From NCBI GenBank assembly GCA_017469935.1, contig JAFUFL010000016.1, forward strand, positions 1 through 64,000: DNA of 64,000 bases, given 5' to 3'. This document shows positions 16,784 to 24,740 of the stretch, piece by piece. The first letter of the stretch is position 1, and every line of letters begins with the position of its first letter. Position numbers and translations under genes: made by a program. The notes below the pieces were generated by a model, which was not told the origin of the DNA, did not search any database, and saw nothing but the letters and a program-made list of their open reading frames with translations. This DNA comes from Lachnospiraceae bacterium (GTDB taxonomy: Bacteria; Bacillota; Clostridia; Lachnospirales; Lachnospiraceae).

Positions 16784-17818
16784 TTGAAAAAAGGTAAAGA
16801 TGGCAGGCAGGGGCCGGGAGAACTGGCAGAAAATATATATTTTATCGTATTGCCTTTGCTGTGCATCGCTTCGCTCATGAGAGGATGCGGAGCGAGGAGC
16901 GCGGAGATCACGCAGTCGAAGCAGCAGACGGTCTCGGAGACTGTCACAGAGCAGCAGTATGGGACGGAAGATCCGGGTGAGACGCCGCAGGATGCAGCCG
17001 GGCAGCAGGAGGAAGCCGGGGAGACGGCGGGGCAACAAGCGCAGGAGGAAGGTTCCGCAGAGCAGTCGGCGCAGTCGGAAAGTGTGCCGCCGACCCCTGT
17101 CAGGACCGAGGGGGAACGCAGGAATCCCTATGACCCCACTAAATTTTCCTACGTGGATGAGACGTCGGACAATATAACCTATCAGGATGAGAACTATGAG
17201 TCCCTGCAGGGAATCGACGTCTCGGACCACCAGGGCGAGATCGACTGGAAAGCCGTCGCGGACGCGGGCTATGAGTTCGTCTTCGTGCGCGCGGGCTTTC
17301 GCGGTTATGGCGATGAGGGCACCCTCAACGAGGACACCATGGCCATCGAGTATATGAGGGACGCGGAGAAAGCGGGCCTCGAAGTCGGCGCCTACTTTTT
17401 CTCGCAGGCGATCGACGAAGAAGAGGCGGCGGAGGAAGCGCGTTTTGCGGCGGATATTATAAAGCGGTCGGGAGTGAAGATGACACTGCCGCTGGTCTAT
17501 GACCCGGAACTTGCGGGCGGCAGCGCGGGGCGCGCCAACAATCTCTCCCGCGAGCAGGTGTGCAGCAACGCGCTCGCTTTCAAGAGAGCGGCGGAAGAAG
17601 AGCTGCACTGCAAAGTCGCCCTGTACACCAACCTCTTCTGGGAGAACACCTATTTTGACGTCGAGACACTGGACCAGTTTGAGATCTGGTACGCGGATTA
17701 TGAGCCGGTCCCCCAGACGAATTACACCTTTACGTGGTGGCAGTATACGGAAACCGGAGAGGTCCCCGGAATCAAGGGAGCCATGGATATAAATCTGTGG
17801 CTCAGAAGAGTCGACTGA
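16784..17818 (+). CDS. Membrane-anchored GH25 muramidase
   Basis: 344 residues. An N-terminal hydrophobic segment (about 18-33) acts as an anchor or signal. A Gln/Glu-rich low-complexity region runs to residue 115. The GH25 barrel starts at GIDVSDHQGEIDW and contains FVRAGFRGYG, a YDPE motif and ITFTWWQY-like ending (YTFTWWQYTETG). It should cleave peptidoglycan between MurNAc and GlcNAc. Translation starts at a TTG (16784), preceded by GAGGGAG; no suitable ATG exists near. The LMRGC sequence is a poor lipobox, so lipidation is doubtful. The DUF362 gene begins 55 bp downstream. Confidence 0.85.
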   Translation: MKKGKDGRQGPGELAENIYFIVLPLLCIASLMRGCGARSAEITQSKQQTVSETVTEQQYGTEDPGETPQDAAGQQEEAGETAGQQAQEEGSAEQSAQSESVPPTPVRTEGERRNPYDPTKFSYVDETSDNITYQDENYESLQGIDVSDHQGEIDWKAVADAGYEFVFVRAGFRGYGDEGTLNEDTMAIEYMRDAEKAGLEVGAYFFSQAIDEEEAAEEARFAADIIKRSGVKMTLPLVYDPELAGGSAGRANNLSREQVCSNALAFKRAAEEELHCKVALYTNLFWENTYFDVETLDQFEIWYADYEPVPQTNYTFTWWQYTETGEVPGIKGAMDINLWLRRVD

Positions 17819-17873
17819 CCGGGAATCAGAAAAACAGGGAATCAGAAAGACATAGAATCAGAAAGGAAACAGG

Positions 17874-19010
17874 ATGATTGGCAAAAATCAAATCTGGAAA
17901 ATTTACGGAACAGCGTTTAAGGATATGACCAAAGAGCTGCTCGTCAAGACGGAGCTTGCGGACCTCATCGGAGACAGAAAGGCCAGGGTCGCCATCAAGC
18001 CGAACCTGGTAGTCGCCTCTCCGGCCGAGTTCGGCGGCACGACGCACCCCGAGGTGGTGGCGGGCATCGTCGAATATCTGCAGGAGAATCAGTTCGAGAA
18101 CATTACGATCGTCGAGGGCTCCTGGGTGGGCGACCGGACATCGGACGCCTACAAATATTGCGGCTACAAGGAACTGTGTGAGAAATATGATGTTCCTTTC
18201 GTGGACGGACAGAAGCAGAGGTGGCACGAAGTGAACTGCGCCGGTATGAAGCTGAACGTCATCGACTATGTGGACAAGATCGACTTCCTGATCAACGTGC
18301 CGGTGGTCAAGGGCCACTGCCAGACCAAAATGACCTGTGCGCTCAAGAATCTCAAGGGACTTCTCCCCAACACGGAGAAATCCCGCTTCCACCGCATGGG
18401 GCTGCACAAGCCGATCGCGCACCTGCAGGCCGGCATACACCAGGATTTCATCGTGATCGACCACATCTGCGGCGACTATGACTTTGAAGAGGGAGGAAAT
18501 CCCGTCGTGCGCAACTGCGTGATGGCGGCGCTGGACCCGGTCCTTGTGGACAGCTATGCCTGCAGCCTTCTGCAGTACACGCCGGATGAGGTCCCCTATG
18601 TGCGCATGGCGGAGAAGCTGGGGATCGGAACGGCCGACCTTGACTCCGCGCAGATCATTGATCTCGGCGGTTTTCACGGATACGCCGGAAAAGAGATGCA
18701 GGAAGATTATCCGAGAAAACACAAGCTTCTGGAAGTCTCCTATGCCGTTGAAGAAGTGGACTCCTGCAGCGCCTGCTACGCGAGTCTTGTCGGCGCCCTG
18801 TGGAGACTCAAGGAGGAGGGCCTTCTCGAGATGCTCGATACGCCGATCGGCATAGGCCAGGGCATGCAGGGAAAGACCGGAAAGCTGGGCGTGGGCAAGT
18901 GCACGAAGGACTTCGACGTGTGCATCATGGGATGTCCGCCGGACGAAGAGAAGATCTATCAGGAACTGAGGGCGTATATCGGACGGGACAAAAGCAGCCC
19001 TGCCTTATGA
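17874..19010 (+). CDS. DUF362 domain protein
   Basis: 378-residue DUF362 protein: IKPNLV near residue 43, THPEVVAGIVEYL, VEGSWVGD, INVPVVKGH and KNLKGLLP are family hallmarks. Many members are fused to ferredoxin domains; this one ends instead with scattered Cys residues (SCSACY, KCTKDFDVCIMGCPP) that might bind a metal. The function of the family is unknown; an iron-sulfur or redox association is often suggested. GGAAACAGG lies upstream of the start. The WYL regulator begins 52 bp after the stop. Confidence 0.85.
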   Translation: MIGKNQIWKIYGTAFKDMTKELLVKTELADLIGDRKARVAIKPNLVVASPAEFGGTTHPEVVAGIVEYLQENQFENITIVEGSWVGDRTSDAYKYCGYKELCEKYDVPFVDGQKQRWHEVNCAGMKLNVIDYVDKIDFLINVPVVKGHCQTKMTCALKNLKGLLPNTEKSRFHRMGLHKPIAHLQAGIHQDFIVIDHICGDYDFEEGGNPVVRNCVMAALDPVLVDSYACSLLQYTPDEVPYVRMAEKLGIGTADLDSAQIIDLGGFHGYAGKEMQEDYPRKHKLLEVSYAVEEVDSCSACYASLVGALWRLKEEGLLEMLDTPIGIGQGMQGKTGKLGVGKCTKDFDVCIMGCPPDEEKIYQELRAYIGRDKSSPAL

Positions 19011-19062
19011 GTAAAGAGGGCCTCTCAGGCAGAGCGGTCTGTGACCGCGGGGGTGACAGAAG

Positions 19063-20043
19063 ATGGCGAAATTCAACAATCACAAGCTGGCGCTCCTGTA
19101 TATGATGCGGGAGCTGCTGCAAAAGACGGATGAGGAGCACGCGCTCAACGCGACGGACCTGATCAAGGCGCTGGAGGGCTATAACTGCGAGGCGGACCGG
19201 CGGACGATCTACAGCAACGTGGAAATCCTGCAGGAGTATGGCCTGGATGTGATCAAAAAAGAGAACGGCCAGGGATACTACATCGGTTCGAGAGAGTTCG
19301 AGCTGCCGGAACTCAAGCTTCTGGTGGACTCCGTGCAGTCCTCCAAATTCATCACGGAGAAGAAATCGCGGGAGCTGATCGGAAAGCTCATGCGGCTGGC
19401 GGGCGAGCAGAAGGCAAAGCAGCTCAACCGCTCGGTCTTTATCCGGAACCGCATGAAGACCGGCAACGAAAAGGTCTACTACAACGTGGATGCGCTGCAT
19501 GAGGCCATGAACCGGAACCGCCAGATCAGGTTCAAATACGGCGAGTGGAACACCGGAAAACAGCTGGTCATGAAAAAGGGCGGCAGGGAATATTTTGTCA
19601 GCCCCTGGGCGCTCACCTGGGACGACGAGAACTATTACCTGATCGCTTTCGATGAGGAAGCGGGCATCATCAAGCACTACCGCGTGGACAAGATGCTCGA
19701 TATCGCCCTGACGGACCGGGAGAGGGTCGGACAGGAGGCCTTTGCGGATTTTGACCTGGCGGCCTTCTCCAAGAAGACGTTCGGCATGTTCGGCGGGCCG
19801 GATGCGGATGTGGTACTGCGGTGCGAGGAGAGCCTGGTCGGCGTGATCATCGACCGGTTCGGCAGGGAGACCGCCATCGTGCCGGAGGACGGAGGGCACT
19901 TTCATGTGCGCGTCACCATCGCGGTGAGCCCGCAGTTCTACGGCTGGGTGACGGGAATCGGGTCGGGGATCGAGATCGTTTCACCGGCTCATGTGCGCGA
20001 GGGTTACAGAGATTATCTGCAGACGATACTGGCAAAGTATTGA
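19063..20043 (+). CDS. WYL-domain transcriptional regulator (copy 1)
   Basis: 326 residues. The N-terminal winged HTH (ATDLIKALEGYNCEADRRTIYSN) is followed by a WYL ligand-sensing domain (YYNVDALHEAMNRNRQIRFKY, YFVSPWALTWDDENYYLIAF, YRVDKML) and the WCX C-terminal extension. A second protein of the same architecture is encoded at 56176-57210. WYL regulators sense nucleotides or other small ligands and repress or activate neighbouring genes. The target is unknown. GGGGGTGACAG precedes the ATG. Confidence 0.9.
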   Translation: MAKFNNHKLALLYMMRELLQKTDEEHALNATDLIKALEGYNCEADRRTIYSNVEILQEYGLDVIKKENGQGYYIGSREFELPELKLLVDSVQSSKFITEKKSRELIGKLMRLAGEQKAKQLNRSVFIRNRMKTGNEKVYYNVDALHEAMNRNRQIRFKYGEWNTGKQLVMKKGGREYFVSPWALTWDDENYYLIAFDEEAGIIKHYRVDKMLDIALTDRERVGQEAFADFDLAAFSKKTFGMFGGPDADVVLRCEESLVGVIIDRFGRETAIVPEDGGHFHVRVTIAVSPQFYGWVTGIGSGIEIVSPAHVREGYRDYLQTILAKY

Positions 20044-20098
20044 GCCGATGAGCGGCAGGGGATCCCGGCAAGGCGCCGGGAAGAGAGAGGCAATGAGG

Positions 20099-21349
20099 AT
20101 GAAAAAATATTTGGCAGCTGTTTTGATCCCGGTTCTGTGCGCGGCTCTGTTCGTGACCGGATGCGGAAGCAGCGCGGCCGGAGCGGGAACCGCTGCGAAA
20201 GCTGCGTCCCATACAAAGGCAGAGGAGTACTTGTGGGAATATTTTGGCATCGAACCGGGCCGTGAAGCTTCCCTGCAGAATGTCAACGGGATGATCGCGG
20301 CGCTGGGCGGCGAGCAGATTGAAGCAGAGACCCTGACCGACGGGGCAGTGATCAAAGCCGGGCTGAAGATCGCGGGGCTGGAGGAGCTGGCGCTTACCTA
20401 CATCAGTGATGAGGCGCCGGACAAGGCCGCAAAGGTCCTGGAAAAAGCCGGGATCAAGACGGAGGAAGAGTACGCGCCCTATACGGCCTGCGCCGTGGAC
20501 CTGGATCTGTATTCGAAAGAGGAGGCGCTTGACGCGGAGGAGTTCTTTTATCAGTGCGCGGAGATCGCGGGAAGAGGGCGCCACTATCTGGGACGCGTCA
20601 GCGACGATGACCTGATGGAGCAAATGTCGTCGATGATGAACAGCATGGTCATCTTTGACAACGAAGAGCTGTCAAAGCTCGGGACAGAGCTGGTCATGGA
20701 CGGAGTCGTCACGGGGTACGGTCTCAAATACGCGGGGTATGACGCGAATTTCCTCGATTCCTACTCGCTCAGGTACAGCCACAGCGACTATCGGCACGCG
20801 GTGCAGCTGATCGGACTGTTAAGGAGCGAGGGAATGGACGGTTACGTGCAGATCGAGCCCAAGGTATCGGTCTATGAGTATCTGCCCGAGTGGGGCACGC
20901 CGGATATTCCTTCTCCGACATACGCGGTGGAAAAGCAGGAAAACGGGCGTTATCTCTGCAGCTGCGTGGAGTATGACCTGATGATCGAGTTTGACACGGC
21001 CGAGGAAAAAGAGAGATTCCACGGCGTGATCGAAGCCTACGCCAAAAAATACGATGACAGGGTCGACAAGGACGGCAATGTGACCGCGCGGCTCCTGAAA
21101 GAGTCCTGGTGGCAGCCGCTTTACAGTTCCGGTACTCCCATGGACGATCCGGAGTTTACGGAGATGATCGACAATGTTGTCTATGACAGGACGGGCAGAT
21201 ATTCGATCCATTCCTTCTCCCTTCCGGAAAGAGCGTCGGATTTCGCAGACCGGGCGGCGAAGATCGCGCCGGACCTGAGCATGAGCCCGTTTAAGATCTA
21301 CGTAAACCCCGCCTTTAAGAGGTATATCACAGGGGAGGACCATCAGTAA
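20099..21349 (+). CDS. Lipoprotein of unknown function
   Basis: About 416 residues. A lipoprotein signal peptide (KKYLAAVLIPVLCAALFVTGC) places the lipidated Cys near residue 20. The mature part is acidic and shows no motif I recognise; YLWEYFGIEP and later WGTPDIPSPTYAVEKQ might help a family search. The ATG at 20099 lies 8 nt from GAGAGAGG; an ATG two codons upstream is nearly as good. It follows the WYL gene by 55 bp on the same strand. A sequence of this size could bind a substrate or inhibit an enzyme, but the function is not known. Confidence 0.7.
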   Translation: MKKYLAAVLIPVLCAALFVTGCGSSAAGAGTAAKAASHTKAEEYLWEYFGIEPGREASLQNVNGMIAALGGEQIEAETLTDGAVIKAGLKIAGLEELALTYISDEAPDKAAKVLEKAGIKTEEEYAPYTACAVDLDLYSKEEALDAEEFFYQCAEIAGRGRHYLGRVSDDDLMEQMSSMMNSMVIFDNEELSKLGTELVMDGVVTGYGLKYAGYDANFLDSYSLRYSHSDYRHAVQLIGLLRSEGMDGYVQIEPKVSVYEYLPEWGTPDIPSPTYAVEKQENGRYLCSCVEYDLMIEFDTAEEKERFHGVIEAYAKKYDDRVDKDGNVTARLLKESWWQPLYSSGTPMDDPEFTEMIDNVVYDRTGRYSIHSFSLPERASDFADRAAKIAPDLSMSPFKIYVNPAFKRYITGEDHQ

Positions 21350-21480
21350 GCGGGGCGCCGTCCGGCGGAAGAAGGCGGGTAGGGAAATGCCGCCTTCAAA
21401 CGGAAAAAAGTTCGGAAAAAGTACGGAAAAACACAGGAACATGCCGGACTTTTTGCCAAGTTGTCCATTTTATGGTCGAA

Positions 21481-21496
21481 CTTGTCTATGTACAAG
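21481..21496 (+). promoter_or_regulatory. Candidate operator upstream of KDPG aldolase
   Basis: CTTGTCTATGTACAAG is a 5-bp inverted repeat with a 6-bp spacer, 73 bp upstream of the KDPG aldolase start. The TTGT-N6-ACAA form fits sites bound by GntR/FadR-type sugar-acid regulators. Confidence 0.45.
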
Positions 21497-21569
21497 GAGG
21501 CCTATAAAGGATAAAATAGTAGTAGTTTTAGGCACATCAGCTGCAAATAAAAAGGAGATGTATAGCAAA

Positions 21570-22208
21570 ATGAAAGATTTTAAGGCGGAATTCAGAAAAA
21601 TTGGTATTGTTCCCGTAGTAGTATTGGATGACGCGAAGGATGCGGCGCCTCTTGCAAAGGCACTCACAGAGGGCGGCCTTCCCTGCGCAGAGGTTACATT
21701 CCGTACCGCGGCGGCGGCAGATGTGATCAAGATCATGACAGAAGAATATCCCGATATGCTGGTTGGCGCAGGCACAGTCCTGACAACCGAGCAGGTTGAC
21801 CGCGCGATCGCTTGCGGCGCAAAGTTCATCGTAAGCCCCGGCCTCAACCCCGAAGTCGTGAAATACTGCCTGGACAAGGGCATCCCGGTAACTCCCGGCA
21901 CACAGACTCCCAGCGAGATGGAGCAGGCACTTGCTCTCGGCCTTGACTTTGTCAAGTTCTTCCCCGCAGAGCCCGCAGGCGGCCTCAAGATGATCAAGGC
22001 TGTCGCAGCTCCTTATGTAAACCTGAGCTTCATGCCCACCGGCGGCATCAACGCCAACAACGTAAGAGATTATCTTGCCTATGACAGAATCGTAGCCTGC
22101 GGCGGCAGCTGGATGGTTCCGAAGAAGCTTGTTAACGAAGGCAAGTTCGACGAGATCAAGGCTCTGGTAGCAGAGGCAGCAGCAATCGTTAAGGAAGTCC
22201 GCGGCTGA
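21570..22208 (+). CDS. eda: 2-dehydro-3-deoxyphosphogluconate (KDPG) aldolase
   Basis: 212-residue class I aldolase that splits KDPG into pyruvate and glyceraldehyde 3-phosphate. Schiff-base Lys129 lies in DFVKFFPAE and catalytic Glu41 in AEVTFRT; VGAGTV and MPTGGIN are also intact. The ATG at 21570 is preceded at 12 nt by AAAGGAG; an ATG at 21558 abuts that site and is unlikely. The KDG kinase gene follows 39 bp later, so the two form the lower part of the hexuronate/ketogluconate pathway. A palindromic operator candidate lies upstream. Codon use (GGC, AAG, CGT) suggests strong expression. Confidence 0.95.
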   Translation: MKDFKAEFRKIGIVPVVVLDDAKDAAPLAKALTEGGLPCAEVTFRTAAAADVIKIMTEEYPDMLVGAGTVLTTEQVDRAIACGAKFIVSPGLNPEVVKYCLDKGIPVTPGTQTPSEMEQALALGLDFVKFFPAEPAGGLKMIKAVAAPYVNLSFMPTGGINANNVRDYLAYDRIVACGGSWMVPKKLVNEGKFDEIKALVAEAAAIVKEVRG

Positions 22209-22247
22209 TCATTTGCCGGTAATAAGACAATTAGGAGGGAAGAAATT

Positions 22248-23345
22248 ATGAAATTTGATCTTAAACCTGAGGGAACTTATAAGTATGACGCAGTCAGCCT
22301 CGGAGAAGTAATGCTTCGTCTTGATCCCGGCGAAGGCCGTATCCGCACAGCTCGTTCTTTCCGCGCATGGGAAGGCGGCGGCGAGTACAACGTTATTCGC
22401 GGCCTGCACAAGTGCTTCGGCATGAACACCGCTGTTATCACTGCTTTTGCCGATAACGAAGTCGGCAAGCTGATGAAGGATTTCATCGAGCAGGGCGGCG
22501 TAGGCACAGACCTGATCTACTGGAAGAAGACTGACGGTATCGGCAGAATCTGCAGAAACGGCCTGAACTTCACCGAGAGAGGCTTCGGCATCCGCGGCGC
22601 TATGGGCTGCTCCGACAGAGCAAACACTGCAATCTCTCAGGCTACTCCCGAAGATTTCGATTTCGAGTACATCTTCGGCACACTCGGCGTTCGCTGGCTG
22701 CACACCGGCGGTATCTATGCAGCTCTTTCCGAGCAGGCATGCGAGACCGTTATCGCGGCTTGCAAGACCGCTAAGAAGTACGGCACATTCGTATCCTATG
22801 ACCTCAACTATCGTCCTTCCATGTGGAGCGCGATCGGCGGCCTTGCAAAGGCTCAGGAAGTCAACAAGGAAGTTGCCAAGTATGTCGACGTCATGATCGG
22901 CAACGAGGAAGACTTCACGGCATGCCTCGGCTTTGCAATCGAAGGCAACGATGAGAACCTCAAGGAACTCAACATCGACGGTTACAAGAAGATGATCGGC
23001 GAGGCAGCTAAGACCTATCCTAACTTCAAGGCTGTTGCCACCACTCTTCGTACCGTTAAGACCGCTACCGTTAACGACTGGAAGGCTCTTTGCTGGGCAG
23101 GCGGCGAGATCTACATGTCCAAGGAGTACAACGGACTTGAGATCATGGACCGCGTAGGCGGCGGCGATTCCTTCGCATCCGGCCTTGTTTACGGCCTGAT
23201 GACAACCGGCGATCCCGAGAAGGCTGTCAACTACGGTGCAGCTCACGGCGCACTGGCTATGACAACTCCCGGCGATACCTCCATGGCTACTGTTGACGAA
23301 GTCGAAGGCATCATGGGCGGCGCAGGTGCAAGAGTTAAGAGATAA
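22248..23345 (+). CDS. kdgK: 2-keto-3-deoxygluconate kinase (PfkB family)
   Basis: 365-residue ribokinase-like enzyme that phosphorylates KDG to KDPG, the substrate of the upstream aldolase. The PfkB signature VGGGDSFASGLVYGL holds the catalytic Asp; SLGEVMLRLDPGEG and EGGGEYN form the sugar site. AGGAGGG precedes the ATG. It forms an operon with eda. Upper-pathway genes (uxaA/uxuA type) are not in the window, so they must lie elsewhere. Highly biased codons suggest abundant protein. Confidence 0.93.
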   Translation: MKFDLKPEGTYKYDAVSLGEVMLRLDPGEGRIRTARSFRAWEGGGEYNVIRGLHKCFGMNTAVITAFADNEVGKLMKDFIEQGGVGTDLIYWKKTDGIGRICRNGLNFTERGFGIRGAMGCSDRANTAISQATPEDFDFEYIFGTLGVRWLHTGGIYAALSEQACETVIAACKTAKKYGTFVSYDLNYRPSMWSAIGGLAKAQEVNKEVAKYVDVMIGNEEDFTACLGFAIEGNDENLKELNIDGYKKMIGEAAKTYPNFKAVATTLRTVKTATVNDWKALCWAGGEIYMSKEYNGLEIMDRVGGGDSFASGLVYGLMTTGDPEKAVNYGAAHGALAMTTPGDTSMATVDEVEGIMGGAGARVKR

Positions 23346-23381
23346 TACAGGTTTGCGAATGCTAAAGGAATTTCAGAGTAT

Positions 23382-23412
23382 TTGATGAAATTTTCATGAG
23401 ATGGTGTATAAT
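23382..23412 (+). promoter_or_regulatory. Promoter of candidate structured RNA
   Basis: A perfect TATAAT (23407-23412) is seen; the -35 is weak (TTGATG with 19-bp spacing). It is placed correctly to start a transcript at about 23420. Confidence 0.5.
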
Positions 23413-23418
23413 TATAAA

Positions 23419-23606
23419 AGCGGCGTCAGCCGCACATCATCTTTGTCCCGGTCTCAGGGACAGACAAGATTTCGGTTATGTGGAACACCACAGAGAGGGG
23501 GATTCTCTGCAAGGTGGGCCTATACATAATATGTGACTCCTTGATAGCGGAAAAGGGGGCGTTTTCACGAGACACTGCGGTGCGGCGTGGGAGCGCCTCT
23601 TTTTCT
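23419..23606 (+). ncRNA. Candidate structured non-coding RNA, about 185 nt
   Basis: A stand-alone unit with promoter and strong terminator and no ORF preceded by a ribosome site. Visible helices: GCGGC-GTCA-GCCGC at 23420-23433; GTCCC/GGGAC at 23445-23461; a long interrupted rod made of TTATGT/ACATAA, CCAC/GTGG and AGAGA/TCTCT between 23475 and 23530; and a 13-bp terminal stem (23557-23569 with 23586-23598) followed by five Ts. It is too long for a simple terminator and does not look like tRNA, SRP RNA, RNase P or tmRNA. 6S RNA and the raiA-type RNA are the candidates to test first. The family is not identified. Confidence 0.55.
23557..23604 (+). terminator. Terminator of structured RNA
   Basis: A 13-bp GC-rich stem with G-T pairs, a 16-nt loop and a tail of five Ts at 23600-23604. 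Confidence 0.85.
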
Positions 23607-23640
23607 GCGCGTTAGCAATGAGCCATGCGCATATGTATGC

Positions 23641-23712
23641 AAAAAAAGGGCGCTGCCCCGGCCAATGATATGACTCCCTTCCGGGCAGTCATGATCAGCC
23701 GGTGCAGCACCC
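23641..23712 (-). terminator. Terminator of minus-strand membrane protein gene
   Basis: A long, nearly complete hairpin (about 25-bp arms, 23648-23674 with 23688-23712) followed on the minus strand by seven Ts (23647-23641). Confidence 0.85.
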
Positions 23713-23731
23713 TTCTCAATTCTGCTTATGA

Positions 23732-24490
23732 TTATTCGGGCATTTTGTCGTAGCGCAGTCTGAGTATTCTCTCTTTGTTCTCCGACAATTCCTTGTCGAC
23801 TGTCGCTTCATACGTCGCAAGCACCGTTTTGCCCCAGTCCTTGCGGTACTTATATGCTCTGGCCGTGAAGATGGCGCCCAATACCAGATAACCAATGCAA
23901 TACGGCCATTCGCCGGTATGTGCAAAGATCAGTATGAGGACCCCGACCAGGACCAGCATATAAAATGCAACTGCCAGCTGTTCATAAAATGTGGCCGACT
24001 CGCTCAGCCGGCTGGCCTTGCTGCCGTTGCCCTTGATCGAATTGCTGTAATCGCAATAATCGAAGAAGTAATTGCACATATCCGGGTCATTCGGATCAAA
24101 CTCGCCCAGGCCCTTTTGCTTGAACAGATCGGAAGCCAGTTTAATGATCCCTTTCCGTCTGTAGCTATTTGTCAGGACGGTTATGCCCGGCGCGGGTCCT
24201 TCTGTCTTTTCGACGTCGGCCAGGCACCCGTTCATGACACTTCTTTTGAGGGCCTTGAACAGATACTCCTGAAGGCATTGCAGCGCATTGCCGATGATAT
24301 AACACGCAACGCATATTATAATTCCTTTTTCAATATCATTTTCCAGTCCGAGCTTTGCGAAAAATATGTTGGGCGTATACAGGTCCAGCAGAGACGATAT
24401 TCCGTACAGGAGTACGCCGCCGGAAAGAATAACGTTAAAGAAACCAATAATGTTCAGCTTATCAACTATGCCGGTTGCTATTTTATCCAT
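23732..24490 (-). CDS. Four-helix membrane protein of unknown function
   Basis: 252 residues with two hydrophobic helix pairs (about 12-36 and 53-75; about 165-185 and 192-212) around a soluble middle domain containing TNSYRRKGIIKLASDLF and DMCNYFFDYCDYSNSIKG. The C-terminus is basic and helical. I do not recognise a family. The ATG at 24490 has AAAGGA upstream. It stands alone with its own terminator between the RNA and the iorA gene. The pattern of paired membrane helices around a soluble domain is seen in some defence effectors, but nothing else here supports that role. Confidence 0.65.
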   Translation of the reverse strand: MDKIATGIVDKLNIIGFFNVILSGGVLLYGISSLLDLYTPNIFFAKLGLENDIEKGIIICVACYIIGNALQCLQEYLFKALKRSVMNGCLADVEKTEGPAPGITVLTNSYRRKGIIKLASDLFKQKGLGEFDPNDPDMCNYFFDYCDYSNSIKGNGSKASRLSESATFYEQLAVAFYMLVLVGVLILIFAHTGEWPYCIGYLVLGAIFTARAYKYRKDWGKTVLATYEATVDKELSENKERILRLRYDKMPE

Positions 24491-24653
24491 ATAAAATCCT
24501 TTAAAAGTGGCGTGGAATGAGGTGCGCCCCATTCCCGGTTTTTTCTGCTATATCGACTATTATACATATCTTTTTTCAGATCATCAATCTCAGACTCGGG
24601 AATAAAGCAGGGACATGAAAGGGGATCCGGACAGCGCGCCTGCAAAGAAGAAA

Positions 24654-24682
24654 TTGTATTCGTCACGTCAATGTGGTAAAGT
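24654..24682 (+). promoter_or_regulatory. Candidate promoter of ior-paaK operon
   Basis: TTGTAT (24654-24659) and TAAAGT (24677-24682) are 17 bp apart, 58 bp upstream of iorA. Confidence 0.4.
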
Positions 24683-24740
24683 GTATCTGTCTATGCATAT
24701 GGAAAATCTACTTAGATAACAACATAAATGAGGTACTGTT

